From assembly GCA_027682585.1 (NCBI GenBank), contig JAQCZH010000001.1, forward strand, positions 248,001 to 312,000: a DNA stretch of 64,000 nt, given 5' to 3'. Below, piece after piece: positions 1-8,097 of the stretch. The stretch's first letter is position 1, and each line of letters starts with the position of its first letter. This DNA comes from Lachnospiraceae bacterium AF51-6-b8A. GTDB taxonomy: Bacteria > Bacillota > Clostridia > Lachnospirales > Lachnospiraceae. Made by a program: the position numbers and the translations under genes. A model generated the notes under the pieces. That model did no database searches and was not told where the DNA came from. It saw only the letters and a list, made by a program, of their open reading frames with translations.

Positions 1-209
1 TCGTTGATATCCTGGGCATCGGCGTAGATGTCGTCACAGTTTTCTCTGAGAGTCGTGGCGGTTTTCATTACTTCTTCCTTACCACGAAGAGCAGCTGCTG
101 TGCAGTGGGTGTAAGCCTTCTTTAAATCATCGCTCTTTAAGATGCTGATACCGGCAGTGCCAAAGATTACGCCGCCCACAAATAATCCGATTTTTCCCCA
201 ATGAGACAT
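1..209 (-). CDS. DUF6110-family small membrane protein (partial, C-terminus off the window)
   Basis: The reverse strand encodes the first 69 residues of a protein that runs off the left edge. It opens with SHWGKIGLFVGGVIFGTAG, a glycine-rich hydrophobic stretch (residues 6-25) that can form one membrane helix. A helical, charged tail follows, with a KAYTHCTAAALRGKEEVM-like block. This pattern matches DUF6110 from memory, a small family often found beside metal-transporting P-type ATPases in clostridia and enterococci. The start is fixed by AAGGAGG seven bases upstream. The function is unknown, and a link to metal transport is inferred only from family context. Confidence 0.7.
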   Translation of the reverse strand, partial: MSHWGKIGLFVGGVIFGTAGISILKSDDLKKAYTHCTAAALRGKEEVMKTATTLRENCDDIYADAQDIN

Positions 210-269
210 AGGAAATCCTCCTTACGATAGAAAGCGAGCTTCTCGCTCAAAAATAATTGGAACGCTCCT

Positions 270-297
270 ATTGTACCATGAGTTTTCAGGCAATCAA
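270..297 (-). promoter_or_regulatory. Promoter of the DUF6110 gene
   Basis: Read on the reverse strand, TTGATT and TACAAT are separated by 16 bases. They lie about 60 bases before the start codon. A short hairpin (AGCGAG, AAG loop, CTCGCT) sits in the leader between promoter and ribosome site. Confidence 0.6.
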
Positions 298-406
298 AGC
301 CCAATCACTCTGTGTGGTACATTGCTGAAATACAGGCGCAACATGCGTTTGAATTGGGAAAATACCAGATCGCATCCGTACAGGAAAGCTGCGGAAGAGA
401 TATTTC

Positions 407-434
407 TTGACACGGAGAGAAAACTGGATAAGAT
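407..434 (+). promoter_or_regulatory. Promoter of the DUF3793 gene
   Basis: TTGACA and TAAGAT are separated by 16 bases. The predicted start near 441 leaves a leader of about 48 bases before the DUF3793 gene. Confidence 0.7.
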
Positions 435-439
435 AGATG

Positions 440-457
440 TTAGTTTGACCTAACTAA
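440..457 (+). promoter_or_regulatory. DtxR/IdeR-like operator overlapping the transcription start
   Basis: TTAGTTTGACCTAACTAA is an interrupted palindrome with perfect TTAGTT/AACTAA arms. It resembles the known DtxR/IdeR consensus TWAGGTTAGSCTAACCTWA. It covers the predicted start site, where a bound repressor would block transcription. Iron or manganese control of the downstream DUF3793 gene is an inference. Confidence 0.55.
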
Positions 458-488
458 TGAACGCGATTACAGTGGATCGGAGCTGAAA

Positions 489-1040
489 ATGCCGGAACGA
501 TATATCATTGAATATTGTGCGCCCACATTGGCCGCAATTAAGACAGGAAATCTGTTCTCTATCACTGTTTGTTCGTGGGAGGAAGCCTGCAGAGAAGCCA
601 GGGAAATAAACCTTGTTCTGGGGAGGCGGGGCCTGCGGGCCGTACCAGTAAGGCGGAGGGGAAATCGGGCTCTGATTTATCTGTATCGACCTGCATTTCT
701 AAAGCGTGACCTTCTGGATCCGGACGCTGCAGAAATCCTGCGGAAGAGGGGATATTGTCCAGAGAACGCAAAAACATGCCTGATACAGCTCTTGCGGCAC
801 TTATCAAGGGATGATGAGTTTCCCCATGAGGTCGGCTTGTTTTTGGGATATCCGCCGGCAGATGTCAGAGGGTTTATCCAGAGCCCCAGCCAGGGCGTCC
901 AGTGTGTCGGCTTCTGGAAGGTATATGAAAACAGAGACAGAGCGGAAGAAACGTTCAAGCGGTATCGGCGCTGTATGGAATGCTACAGACATGCGTATGA
1001 GGGGGGCAAAAGTCTGGAACAGCTGGCTGTGCAGTTATAA
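489..1040 (+). CDS. DUF3793 family protein
   Basis: This is a 183-residue soluble protein with no signal peptide or membrane segment. The motif FPHEVGLFLGYPPADVRGFI (residues 112-131) followed by CVGFWKVY and a Cys-rich C-terminus (CMECY) is the hallmark of DUF3793. The family is common in Firmicutes and, from memory, often lies beside flavodoxin or ferrous-iron transport genes; its biochemical role is not known. GGAG lies six bases before the ATG. The gene stands alone between its own promoter, carrying a DtxR-like box, and a strong terminator. This suggests an iron- or manganese-responsive single-gene unit. Confidence 0.85.
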   Translation: MPERYIIEYCAPTLAAIKTGNLFSITVCSWEEACREAREINLVLGRRGLRAVPVRRRGNRALIYLYRPAFLKRDLLDPDAAEILRKRGYCPENAKTCLIQLLRHLSRDDEFPHEVGLFLGYPPADVRGFIQSPSQGVQCVGFWKVYENRDRAEETFKRYRRCMECYRHAYEGGKSLEQLAVQL

Positions 1041-1104
1041 AAAAATTACGTTCTGTTTCCTCTTCCGATCTGATTTTTATGAGAAAGGAAAGAATATTTT
1101 AAAG

Positions 1105-1132
1105 ACAAGGGTATAAAAGCCCTTGTTTTTTT
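1105..1132 (+). terminator. Rho-independent terminator of the DUF3793 gene
   Basis: A 7-bp stem ACAAGGG/CCCTTGT with an 8-base loop is followed by seven T. Confidence 0.85.
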
Positions 1133-1136
1133 GGAG

Positions 1137-1541
1137 ATTTACTTTCTTGAGCTCTTCCTAGACAAGGGAGCGTTCCGCTAGATTTCCGTCAGTCGCCTGC
1201 CGGATTTCGTCAGAAGAAAGGACTTTGACTGGGCCGTTGAGAGAGCCTCTGTCAAAAAGAAAATAGACTGCCACACGGCTGAATTTCTAACGGTGGAAGA
1301 GGGGCTTTGCGTACAGGTTATGCATATAGGATCTTTTGATGAAGAACCCAAAACAGTTGAAGCCATGGATCAATATATTGTGGGGAGGAAATATCAGAAC
1401 GATATTTCGGATACTCAAATGCACCATGAGATATATTTGTCTGATGCGCGCAAGGTGGCAGCGGAAAAGTGGAAAACGGTGATTCGGCATCCGATTAAAA
1501 AGATGAGACAGGAGACTCCTCTTTCGAATGAAAAGACTTGA
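1137..1541 (+). pseudogene. Remnant of a GyrI-like small-molecule-binding protein
   Basis: In one frame from about 1182, some 119 codons encode the C-terminal half of a GyrI-like (SOUL/GyrI fold) protein. Landmarks are SRLPDFV, DFDWAVERA, EEGLCVQVMHIGSFDEEP, MHHEIYLSDARK and WKTVIRHP. The same frame continues upstream through a TAG at 1179 where relatives have tryptophan (TGG), so a point mutation is the simplest explanation. The N-terminal half (about 80 residues) is absent, and the DUF3793 terminator lies where it should be. No ribosome site precedes an internal ATG (1293). Best read as a decaying gene; related proteins bind lipophilic drugs or act with regulators. Confidence 0.75.
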
Positions 1542-1583
1542 GGCAAGCACCTGAATATCAGGAAACTGCGATAGAGGAAAATA

Positions 1584-1592
1584 TGTTATACT
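1584..1592 (+). promoter_or_regulatory. Extended -10 promoter for ychF
   Basis: TGT followed directly by TATACT forms an extended -10 element. No good -35 was found. It lies about 87 bases before ychF. Confidence 0.5.
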
Positions 1593-1678
1593 CTTGCTGC
1601 TGCATGCTTGAGGACAGAATGAGAATGAACTCTTAAAAGGCGGCAAAATCAAGAGATATAAAGGAGATTTAGAGGAAT

Positions 1679-2776
1679 ATGAAACTAGGCATCGTAGGAC
1701 TCCCGAATGTGGGGAAGAGCACTCTGTTTAACTCACTGACCAAGGCGGGGGCGGAGATGGCCAATTATCCCTTCTGCACCATCGATCCCAATGTGGGGGT
1801 GGTATCAGTTCCTGATGAGCGCCTGCGCGTTCTGACGGAGATGAATCACTCCAAAAAGACCATTCCGGCTGTCATTGAATTTGTTGATATCGCCGGACTG
1901 GTCAAGGGAGCTTCCAAGGGAGAGGGGCTGGGCAATCAGTTCCTGGGAAATATCCGTGAGTGCGATGCGATCGTACATGTGGTTCGCTGTTTTGATGACA
2001 GCAATGTCATTCATGTCGACGGATCGGTAGATCCTATTCGGGATATCGACACCATCAATCTGGAGCTCCTTTTCTCTGATATGGAGATTGTCGAGCGGCG
2101 CAGGTCCAAGGTGGGCAAACAGGCCAGGAATGATAAGACTGCCCGCAAGGAAGCGGATATGCTCAACCGTCTCTATCAGTTTTTGGAGGAGGGCAGCATG
2201 GCTTCTGCCTTCGAACCTGCGGATGAGGATGAGGAGAAGTATTTTAACCAGTATGATCTTCTGACTGCTAAACCGGTGATTTATGCGGCAAATGTTTCTG
2301 AGGACGATATGGCCGACGACGGCGCGGATAATGATTACGTCAGGAAGGTGCGCGATTATGCGGCCGGTCACAAGGCGCAGGTCTTCGTTGTCTGTGCTCA
2401 GATGGAGGCGGAAATCTCCGAACTGGAAGATGATGAACGACAGGCGTTCCTGGAGGATCTGGGGCTTAAGGAATCCGGCCTGGATAAGCTTATTAAAGCG
2501 TCCTATGAACTTCTGGGCCTGATCTCCTATCTGACGACCGGTGAGGATGAGACCCGCGCATGGACCATTACCAGAGGGACCAAGGCTCCTCAGGCAGCCG
2601 GTAAGATCCATACGGATTTCGAGCGGGGATTTATTGCTGCCGAGGTCGTTAAATATGCGGATCTGATGGAACAGGGAAGCATGCATGCAGCGAAAGAGGC
2701 GGGGCTCGTCGGTCTGCAGGGCAAGGAATATGTGGTGCAGGACGGAGACATCATCAATTTCCGCTTCAACGTATAA
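1679..2776 (+). CDS. ychF: Redox-regulated ATPase YchF (OLA1-type)
   Basis: The 365-residue length is usual for the family. It has the P-loop GLPNVGKS at residues 7-14, switch region NYPFCTIDPNVGVV, DIAGLVKGASKGEGLGNQFL as G3, and the atypical NVSE in place of the GTPase NKxD. The last has been linked in the family to preference for ATP over GTP. A C-terminal TGS domain ends in the conserved QDGDIINFRFNV. YchF binds ribosomes and takes part in stress and translation control. The nrdR gene follows after 15 bases, so the two are probably co-transcribed. Confidence 0.97.
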   Translation: MKLGIVGLPNVGKSTLFNSLTKAGAEMANYPFCTIDPNVGVVSVPDERLRVLTEMNHSKKTIPAVIEFVDIAGLVKGASKGEGLGNQFLGNIRECDAIVHVVRCFDDSNVIHVDGSVDPIRDIDTINLELLFSDMEIVERRRSKVGKQARNDKTARKEADMLNRLYQFLEEGSMASAFEPADEDEEKYFNQYDLLTAKPVIYAANVSEDDMADDGADNDYVRKVRDYAAGHKAQVFVVCAQMEAEISELEDDERQAFLEDLGLKESGLDKLIKASYELLGLISYLTTGEDETRAWTITRGTKAPQAAGKIHTDFERGFIAAEVVKYADLMEQGSMHAAKEAGLVGLQGKEYVVQDGDIINFRFNV

Positions 2777-2791
2777 GGGGAGGATGCAGCT

Positions 2792-3253
2792 ATGAAATGT
2801 CCATTTTGCGGAAGTGATAATACCAGAGTCATTGATTCCAGACCGGCGGAAGACAATACATCCATTCGCAGGAGAAGGGTCTGCGACGATTGCAATAAGC
2901 GTTTTACCACCTATGAGAAGGTGGAGACCATTCCCCTGATTGTCATTAAGAAGGATAATACCCGGGAGCAGTATGACCGCAATAAGGTAGTCGGCGGCAT
3001 TATCCGAGCCTGTCATAAGCGCCCGGTTTCCGTCGATCAGATCAATAAACTGGCAGATGAGGTTGAGGCGGCGATTTTTACCGGAGAAGGCAAAGAAATT
3101 GAGTCGACCAGGATTGGTCAGCTGGTTATGGATAAGCTGTCTGAATTGGATCCGGTCGCTTACGTTCGCTTTGCCTCTGTCTACCGTGAGTTTAAGGATG
3201 TGGACACCTTTATGAATGAACTGGCTAAGATGCTCAGGGATGAGAAGAAGTGA
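2792..3253 (+). CDS. nrdR: Transcriptional repressor NrdR
   Basis: NrdR represses ribonucleotide reductase genes when dATP is abundant. The 153-residue protein has a zinc ribbon (C3, C6, C31, C34) with the invariant MKCPFCGSDNTRVIDSR start. An ATP-cone domain follows at about residues 47-137, ending near VAYVRFASVYREFKD. The start lies 15 bases after ychF with a GGGGAGGA ribosome site. No reductase gene is in the window, so its targets are elsewhere. Confidence 0.97.
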   Translation: MKCPFCGSDNTRVIDSRPAEDNTSIRRRRVCDDCNKRFTTYEKVETIPLIVIKKDNTREQYDRNKVVGGIIRACHKRPVSVDQINKLADEVEAAIFTGEGKEIESTRIGQLVMDKLSELDPVAYVRFASVYREFKDVDTFMNELAKMLRDEKK

Positions 3254-3414
3254 AGCGGCCGGCATTCGTACATCAGCAGGGATCCATATGTTAGTTAGGG
3301 TTCACTCAGAGGGATTTTTAGCAGTAGGTATGAATCGAAAGACAACAGGATCTATATTCTGCGGATGTCTTGCTGCCATGACTGGGTTTTGGAGTATCTG
3401 ACGAGGAGTGGAAG

Positions 3415-3876
3415 ATGAAAATCGCAATCGGCAATGATCATGCGGCTACAACCCTGAAATTTGAAATGAAGGATTATCTGGAGAGCCTGGGGCATGAACT
3501 GGTGAATTTTGGCACGGATGAAGATGCCAGCGTCAACTATCCGGATTATGGGGAGGCCGTTGCCAGGGCGGTTGCGAGGAAGGAAGCGGACTGCGGAGTT
3601 CTGATCTGCGGTACCGGTATCGGCATTGCCCTTGCGGCGAACAAGGTTGAGGGAATTCGTGCGGCCAGTGTCTCTGACCCTGTGTCCGCCCGACTGGCGA
3701 AAGAACATAACAATGCGAATATCATCTGCTTCGGAGCCCGTATTGTCGGCGCAGAGATGGCAAGGGCAATCCTGGACGCCTATCTAGGAGCAACATTTAT
3801 GGGAGGAAGACATGCGGATCGAGTTCGCCTGATCCATCAGATTGAGAAGAGAACGATCGAGGGACAGGAACTGTAA
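3415..3876 (+). CDS. rpiB: Ribose-5-phosphate isomerase B
   Basis: RpiB interconverts ribose 5-phosphate and ribulose 5-phosphate in the pentose phosphate pathway. The 153 residues include GNDHAA near the N-terminus, the catalytic Cys65 in LICGTGIG, and KEHNNANIICFGAR carrying the second active-site histidine. LacAB-type isomerases look similar, but the single short gene with the GTGIG signature favours RpiB. The gap of about 160 bases from nrdR shows no clear promoter. Confidence 0.93.
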   Translation: MKIAIGNDHAATTLKFEMKDYLESLGHELVNFGTDEDASVNYPDYGEAVARAVARKEADCGVLICGTGIGIALAANKVEGIRAASVSDPVSARLAKEHNNANIICFGARIVGAEMARAILDAYLGATFMGGRHADRVRLIHQIEKRTIEGQEL

Positions 3877-3933
3877 ATGAGGGAAGTCTTGTGCCGGTAC
3901 CCCCGGGAAACCGGATCGCCTGCCGTGCTTTAC

Positions 3934-3962
3934 TTGCGCGAATTTCCGCTTTTCGCTATAAT
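3934..3962 (+). promoter_or_regulatory. Promoter of efp
   Basis: TTGCGC and a perfect TATAAT are 17 bases apart, giving a leader of about 70 bases before efp. Confidence 0.85.
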
Positions 3963-4038
3963 AAGGAGCAATCTGTGGATTTTTGGGCATATGTGAATCA
4001 AGAGTTCATTTGCAGTGATTATAAGGAGGATCATCACA

Positions 4039-4596
4039 ATGGTAACAGCAGGCGATTTCAGAAATGGTGTTACAATCGAATACGACGGAAAGGTGTGTCA
4101 GGTTATCGAGTTCCAGCATGTGAAACCGGGTAAGGGGGCCGCTTTTGTCCGCACAAAGCTCAAGGATATCAAGAACGGCGGTGTCGTAGAGACCTCCTTC
4201 CGTCCGACTGAGAAGTTCCCCGCTGCGCACATTGACCGCAAGGATATGCAGTATCTCTACAATGACGGAGACCTCTATTACTTCATGGATGTTGAGACCT
4301 ATGATCAGATCGCACTTGCCAGGGATGCGATTGGAGACGCGCTTAAGTTCGTCAAGGAGAATGAGATGTGCAAGGTGATTTCCTATCAGGGAGAAGTATT
4401 TGCCGTTGAGCCACCTCTCTTTGTAGAACTGGCTGTCACTGAGACAGAGCCGGGCTTCGCGGGCAATACCGCACAGGGTGCCACCAAGCCCGCGACGGTT
4501 GAGACCGGGGCACAGGTTCAGGTTCCTCTCTTTGTCTCTACGGATGATGTCATCCAGATTGACACCAGAACCGGAGAGTATCTGAAGCGTGTCTGA
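4039..4596 (+). CDS. efp: Translation elongation factor P
   Basis: EF-P relieves ribosome stalling at proline runs. The 185-residue protein has the three beta-barrel domains of the family. The tip loop carries Lys32 in the [10 protein letters not shown] context, so a lysine or its modified form is used rather than arginine. It ends with the conserved [16 protein letters not shown]. The ATG at 4039 is chosen over an in-frame upstream codon because AAGGAGGA lies eight bases before it and family members start [10 protein letters not shown]. No modification enzymes (EpmA, YmfI) are in the window. Confidence 0.97.
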   Translation: MVTAGDFRNGVTIEYDGKVCQVIEFQHVKPGKGAAFVRTKLKDIKNGGVVETSFRPTEKFPAAHIDRKDMQYLYNDGDLYYFMDVETYDQIALARDAIGDALKFVKENEMCKVISYQGEVFAVEPPLFVELAVTETEPGFAGNTAQGATKPATVETGAQVQVPLFVSTDDVIQIDTRTGEYLKRV

Positions 4597-4770
4597 GAGT
4601 CTGCATCACAGATCCATAAGGGGAATCGGAGGGCATGCGGAGACAATCCGGGTGTCCTCTTTGCGTATCGCTTTTTGGGCGGGCAGAGAAATCGGCTGAC
4701 TTGTTGGGAGGGGTGAACTGTGTTCGGAAGAAGGAAGACTTTACACAGATAGGAAACTCATAAATGCCGC

Positions 4771-4800
4771 TTGACACTCCCGCGGGGCTTATAGTATATT
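4771..4800 (+). promoter_or_regulatory. Promoter of tRNA-Thr
   Basis: A perfect TTGACA and TATATT are 18 bases apart, ending 26 bases before the mature tRNA. Confidence 0.85.
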
Positions 4801-4826
4801 ATCCAGGTCGGCGATAGAGCCAACAA

Positions 4827-4899
4827 GCTGGCGTGGCACAGATGGTAGCGCACCTCATTGGTAGTGAGGAGGTCACGGGTCCGATTCCCGTCGCTAGCT
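4827..4899 (+). tRNA. tRNA-Thr (anticodon GGT)
   Basis: The 73-base cloverleaf has acceptor arms GCTGGCG/CGCTAGC with one G-T pair. The anticodon stem is CCTCA/TGAGG around the loop TTGGTAG, with anticodon GGT at 4860-4862. A GGGTCCGATTCCC T-arm is present. The CCA end is not encoded. Confidence 0.95.
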
Positions 4900-4924
4900 T
4901 TGTATTTCTTCATGTGAGAGGTGA

Positions 4925-4970
4925 GAAGGGGCTGTTCTGCAGGAGACTGCGGGCGGTTCCTTCTTTTTTC
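4925..4970 (+). terminator. Terminator after tRNA-Thr
   Basis: A GAAGG/CCTTC stem encloses an inner CTGCAG/CTGCGG stem and is followed by TTCTTTTTT. Confidence 0.6.
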
Positions 4971-5106
4971 TCACCTTATTGCAAGTGAGCTCTGGTGTCA
5001 GACTGCAAAGTGCTCCGCGCGAGGAAACTTTCTGAAGATTGAGAAAAATGAGAGGCAAGGGAGTGGAAATTGCCCTTAATATAAATGAATATGAGGAGGC
5101 AGATAA

Positions 5107-6390
5107 ATGGACAAAATTCCGTTTTTAACCAGGGATAAGGCAGAGGAGATTGCGGCGAAGTACCCCACGCCCTTCCATATATATGATGAGAGGGGGATCC
5201 GTCAGAAGGCGCGTGACGTGCAGGAGGCATTTGCCTGGAATCCGGGGTTCCGTGAGTACTTTGCCGTCAAGGCGACCCCCAATCCGTTTTTGATCAGGAT
5301 TCTGCAGGAGTATGGCTGTGGAACGGACTGCTCTTCTCTGAGCGAGCTCATGCTCTCGGATGCCATTGGCCTGAGGGGACATGAAATCATGTTCACATCC
5401 AATGACACACCGGCGGAAGAGTTTCGCTATGCTTCTCAGATTGGAGCAATCATCAATTTTGACGATATCAGCCATATTGATTTCTACGAGAAGAACGTAG
5501 GAGCTCTTCCGGATACCATTTGCTGCCGCTACAATCCGGGCGGCATCTATGAGCTTGCCAATGGCATCATGGACAATCCGGGAGACGCCAAGTACGGTAT
5601 GACCCACACCCAGATCATTGAGGCTTACAGGATCCTCAAGGCGAAAGGAGTGCAGCACTTTGGCATACATGCCTTCCTCTGTTCTAATACGGTGACCAAC
5701 GATTATTATCCGACTCTGGCAAGAACTCTCTTTGAACTTGTGGTAGAGATTTCCAGAGAGGTTGGAATTTCATTCGACTTCATCAATCTGTCCGGAGGCG
5801 TGGGCATTCCCTATACACCTGACCAGACGCCCAATGATATTAAGGCAATCGGGCGGGGGGTCCACAGGGTCTATGACGAGGTGCTGGTTCCGGCCGGTAT
5901 GGATCATGTGGCGATCTATACGGAGATGGGGCGCTTTATGATGGGGCCTCATGGCGGGCTGGTCACACGCGCCATTCATGCCAAACACACCTATAAGGAC
6001 TATATCGGTGTGGATGCATGCGCGGCCAACCTGATGCGTCCGGCCATGTATGGCGCCTACCATCATATTACGGTCTTGGGCAAGGAGAATGCCCCGCTGA
6101 CTGAGACTTATGATGTGACTGGCTCCCTCTGTGAGAACAATGATAAATTTGCCGTCGACCGTAAGCTGCCTGTCATAGAGAACGGTGATCTGCTCTTTAT
6201 CCATGACACGGGTGCCCATGGTTTTTCGATGGGTTACAACTATAATGCCCGCCTGTGGAGTTCTGAGATTCTGCTTAAGGAGGATGGAAGCTTCGAATTG
6301 ATCCGTCGGGCTCAGACTCCAAGGGATTACTTCGCGACCTTTGACTGCTTTGATATCCTGGATGGAATGAATTGGGAGGCCGGTAAATAA
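5107..6390 (+). CDS. lysA: Diaminopimelate decarboxylase
   Basis: LysA removes CO2 from meso-diaminopimelate to give lysine and uses pyridoxal phosphate. The 427-residue protein is a fold-III PLP enzyme. PLP is held by Lys55 in YFAVKATPNP, the phosphate loop lies in NLSGGVGIPYTP, and the active-site cysteine of the partner subunit is in VTGSLCENND. The terminal HDTGAHGFSMGYNYN block is typical. A carboxynorspermidine decarboxylase would lack several of these, so LysA is preferred. A good AGGAGG ribosome site precedes it. No other lysine-pathway gene or lysine riboswitch is nearby. Confidence 0.92.
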   Translation: MDKIPFLTRDKAEEIAAKYPTPFHIYDERGIRQKARDVQEAFAWNPGFREYFAVKATPNPFLIRILQEYGCGTDCSSLSELMLSDAIGLRGHEIMFTSNDTPAEEFRYASQIGAIINFDDISHIDFYEKNVGALPDTICCRYNPGGIYELANGIMDNPGDAKYGMTHTQIIEAYRILKAKGVQHFGIHAFLCSNTVTNDYYPTLARTLFELVVEISREVGISFDFINLSGGVGIPYTPDQTPNDIKAIGRGVHRVYDEVLVPAGMDHVAIYTEMGRFMMGPHGGLVTRAIHAKHTYKDYIGVDACAANLMRPAMYGAYHHITVLGKENAPLTETYDVTGSLCENNDKFAVDRKLPVIENGDLLFIHDTGAHGFSMGYNYNARLWSSEILLKEDGSFELIRRAQTPRDYFATFDCFDILDGMNWEAGK

Positions 6391-6435
6391 ATCGGAAATT
6401 TGTGGAGAGTCACAGAGGATCTTATTGCTTGCTCA

Positions 6436-6475
6436 GTGAAGTCCTGCGGGGCATATAGGACTCACGGGCCTTTTG
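6436..6475 (+). terminator. Probable weak terminator after lysA
   Basis: GTGAAGTCCT pairs with AGGACTCAC with one bulged A and is followed by CGGGCCTTTTG. The T run is short. Confidence 0.4.
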
Positions 6476-6576
6476 CTGCTCTGGACTTGCTCTTATGCAG
6501 AGGATTTGATCTTGCATTCTGTTTAAAATCTGTGATAGTATACTTCTCAGCGGTTCTGCCGGTGGCAGGACCATTT

Positions 6577-6659
6577 GCAGGAGTGGCGGAATGGCAGACG
6601 CAGCAGACTCAAAATCTGCCGGTAGCAATATCGTGTGGGTTCAAGTCCCATCTCCTGCA
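6577..6659 (+). tRNA. tRNA-Leu (anticodon CAA)
   Basis: This 83-base class II tRNA has acceptor arms GCAGGAG/CTCCTGC and anticodon stem GCAGA/TCTGC with loop CTCAAAA, giving anticodon CAA at 6610-6612. It has a long variable arm and the T-loop GGTTCAAGTCC. CCA is not encoded. A TATACT element at 6539-6544 may be its -10. Confidence 0.95.
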
Positions 6660-6683
6660 TAGCCGGAAGGGCTGTGAGAATAG

Positions 6684-6744
6684 AAGGCTGATCACGACAG
6701 ATCACGCGTGCACTATGGTGCAGGCGCGAGCGGTGATCAGCCTT
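6684..6744 (+). repeat. Long nested inverted repeat after tRNA-Leu
   Basis: Perfect 12-bp arms AAGGCTGATCAC (6684-6695) and GTGATCAGCCTT (6733-6744) enclose a second stem, TGCAC/GTGCA with a CGCG/CGCG extension. It is followed only by TTTGCTG, so it may be a weak terminator or processing structure for the tRNA. Confidence 0.75.
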
Positions 6745-6890
6745 TGCTGTAATCGAAATCATAGTGTTGTCTTCCGGTGTGGTGGATGTATTGCCGCAGT
6801 GCTGCAGCAGGGATGCTGACGGGTTTGACATCAGACCTCACCTGAAGGACAATAAGGACGAGGAAATCCATACAGAGGAGGTGAGTCCAT

Positions 6891-7751
6891 TTGAAGTTCA
6901 AGAAAATCAGTGATAATGCCATTCGCTGTACGATTACGGCAGATGAGATGTCCAGCTATAACATTCAACTGGACGACCTCTTAGAGGATCGCAAGAAGGC
7001 GGAGAATTTTCTTCGCTATGTTCTGGAGGAGGCGAAGGAAGAGGTCGATTTCACGGCCAGTGAGGAAGCGCTCTCTGTACAGCTGTCTGTTATGCCAGGA
7101 GGGGATGTATCCATGATGATCTCCGATGGGCAGGCAGAAAGCCTGCACGATATGATTGATCAGCTCAAGGACACCCTGGGTGAACTTGGCCTGAACCCGG
7201 GTGCTGAGAATGGTCAGAGAGAGGTTGTGTCCAGGGAGGATCCCCCGGTTTCTCAGGTCTCTCAGAATCCTGAGAATGCATCTGGACAAAAGGCAGAGAG
7301 CATCAGCCATGGAAAGGATGCAGCCAAAGCGCCGGCGGTTGCATCTGCGGAGATTGATATCAGTCAGCAGCCTCCCACGACATCCGATATGGCCATGGCG
7401 AGAATGGGAGAGGAGATCGCCCGGCAGTCCGCCGGGCGGAAGAACCTTCTGGCGCAGTTAGACAAGCCGCTCTGGGCGGAGTTCTCCAGTTTTGAGCATT
7501 TGCTTCGGATGTTGAGCCATACGGAGCTGCCTCGGGAGATCCCATCTGAACTCTACAGGAGAGATCATATCTACTATCTTCGCCTCTTTTTCGCGGATCA
7601 GGTGGATGAGGTGGCCAAATGCGCCCTGTCCATTTCAGAGTATGCCGACTTTATGTATGCGGAAGAGGGAGGGGTGCTGACCTTCCAGGAGCACGCTGAG
7701 TTGATATTGGCCAGGGATGCCGTCGCTGCTCTGTATCATCTGGCTGAGTGA
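6891..7751 (+). CDS. mecA: Adaptor protein MecA
   Basis: MecA brings substrates to the ClpC ATPase for degradation by ClpCP. The 286-residue protein starts KFKKISDNAIRCTITADEM, like the MecA substrate-binding domain (residues 1-90). A long Ser/Gln/Pro-rich linker (about 100-180) follows. The C-terminal ClpC-binding domain begins near FSSFEHLLRM and ends ILARDAVAALYHLAE. The start is a TTG, supported by AGAGGAGGTGA six bases upstream. The linker is longer than in Bacillus MecA. It is a single-gene unit ended by a strong terminator. Confidence 0.88.
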   Translation: MKFKKISDNAIRCTITADEMSSYNIQLDDLLEDRKKAENFLRYVLEEAKEEVDFTASEEALSVQLSVMPGGDVSMMISDGQAESLHDMIDQLKDTLGELGLNPGAENGQREVVSREDPPVSQVSQNPENASGQKAESISHGKDAAKAPAVASAEIDISQQPPTTSDMAMARMGEEIARQSAGRKNLLAQLDKPLWAEFSSFEHLLRMLSHTELPREIPSELYRRDHIYYLRLFFADQVDEVAKCALSISEYADFMYAEEGGVLTFQEHAELILARDAVAALYHLAE

Positions 7752-7794
7752 TTTCAGTTCGGTCTCTGTCGATATTTAACTGCAAATGACGAGG

Positions 7795-7845
7795 ACTGAC
7801 TCCCTGCATTTTGCGTGCTTGCGCGATGCGGGGAGTCGGTTTTTG
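7795..7845 (+). terminator. Terminator of mecA
   Basis: ACTGACTCCCTGCAT pairs with ATGCGGGGAGTCGGT over 15 positions (two G-T pairs) and is followed by TTTT. Confidence 0.85.
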
Positions 7846-8068
7846 CTCTTGTGGTTCCCCGTTCATGACAATAAAAAATTTGCGGAGCAGACACGCTGTT
7901 TTCGCCTGAAGGCACCGCGAAAAGAGCAGGAATTTTAGTGGATTTAGCAGATTGAACATACAAGATCTGGTAATGCTGCGGGCTTTTGATCAAGTTGCTG
8001 AAAGTTACAGAAATCATAGATTTAGTGGGGTACATGCTGGAAGATTCGCTAGATCTTGTGTAAAATAG
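7846..8068 (+). other. Gene-free stretch
   Basis: No coding frame with a ribosome site and no clear promoter pair was seen. A TAAAAT element at 8061-8066 could be a -10 for the next gene but has no recognisable -35. Confidence 0.4.
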
Positions 8069-8097
8069 ACCTAACAGGGGTGATGACTATGTTAGGT
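8069..8097 (+). repeat. Inverted repeat around the ribosome site of the next gene
   Basis: ACCTAAC (8069-8075) and GTTAGGT (8091-8097) are perfect 7-bp arms. The 15-base loop carries the AGGGGTGATG ribosome site and the first two bases of the start codon. Confidence 0.6.

Noticed and set aside
271..453. A 60-codon + strand frame starting with TTG
   Set aside because: It has no ribosome site, overlaps two opposing promoters and the operator, and its product looks random.
1805..3265. A 486-codon open frame on the reverse strand across ychF and nrdR
   Set aside because: It is the antisense shadow of two well-conserved genes and has no family features.
4640..4672. Possible terminator after efp
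   Set aside because: The stem is interrupted by a mismatch and the T run is short.
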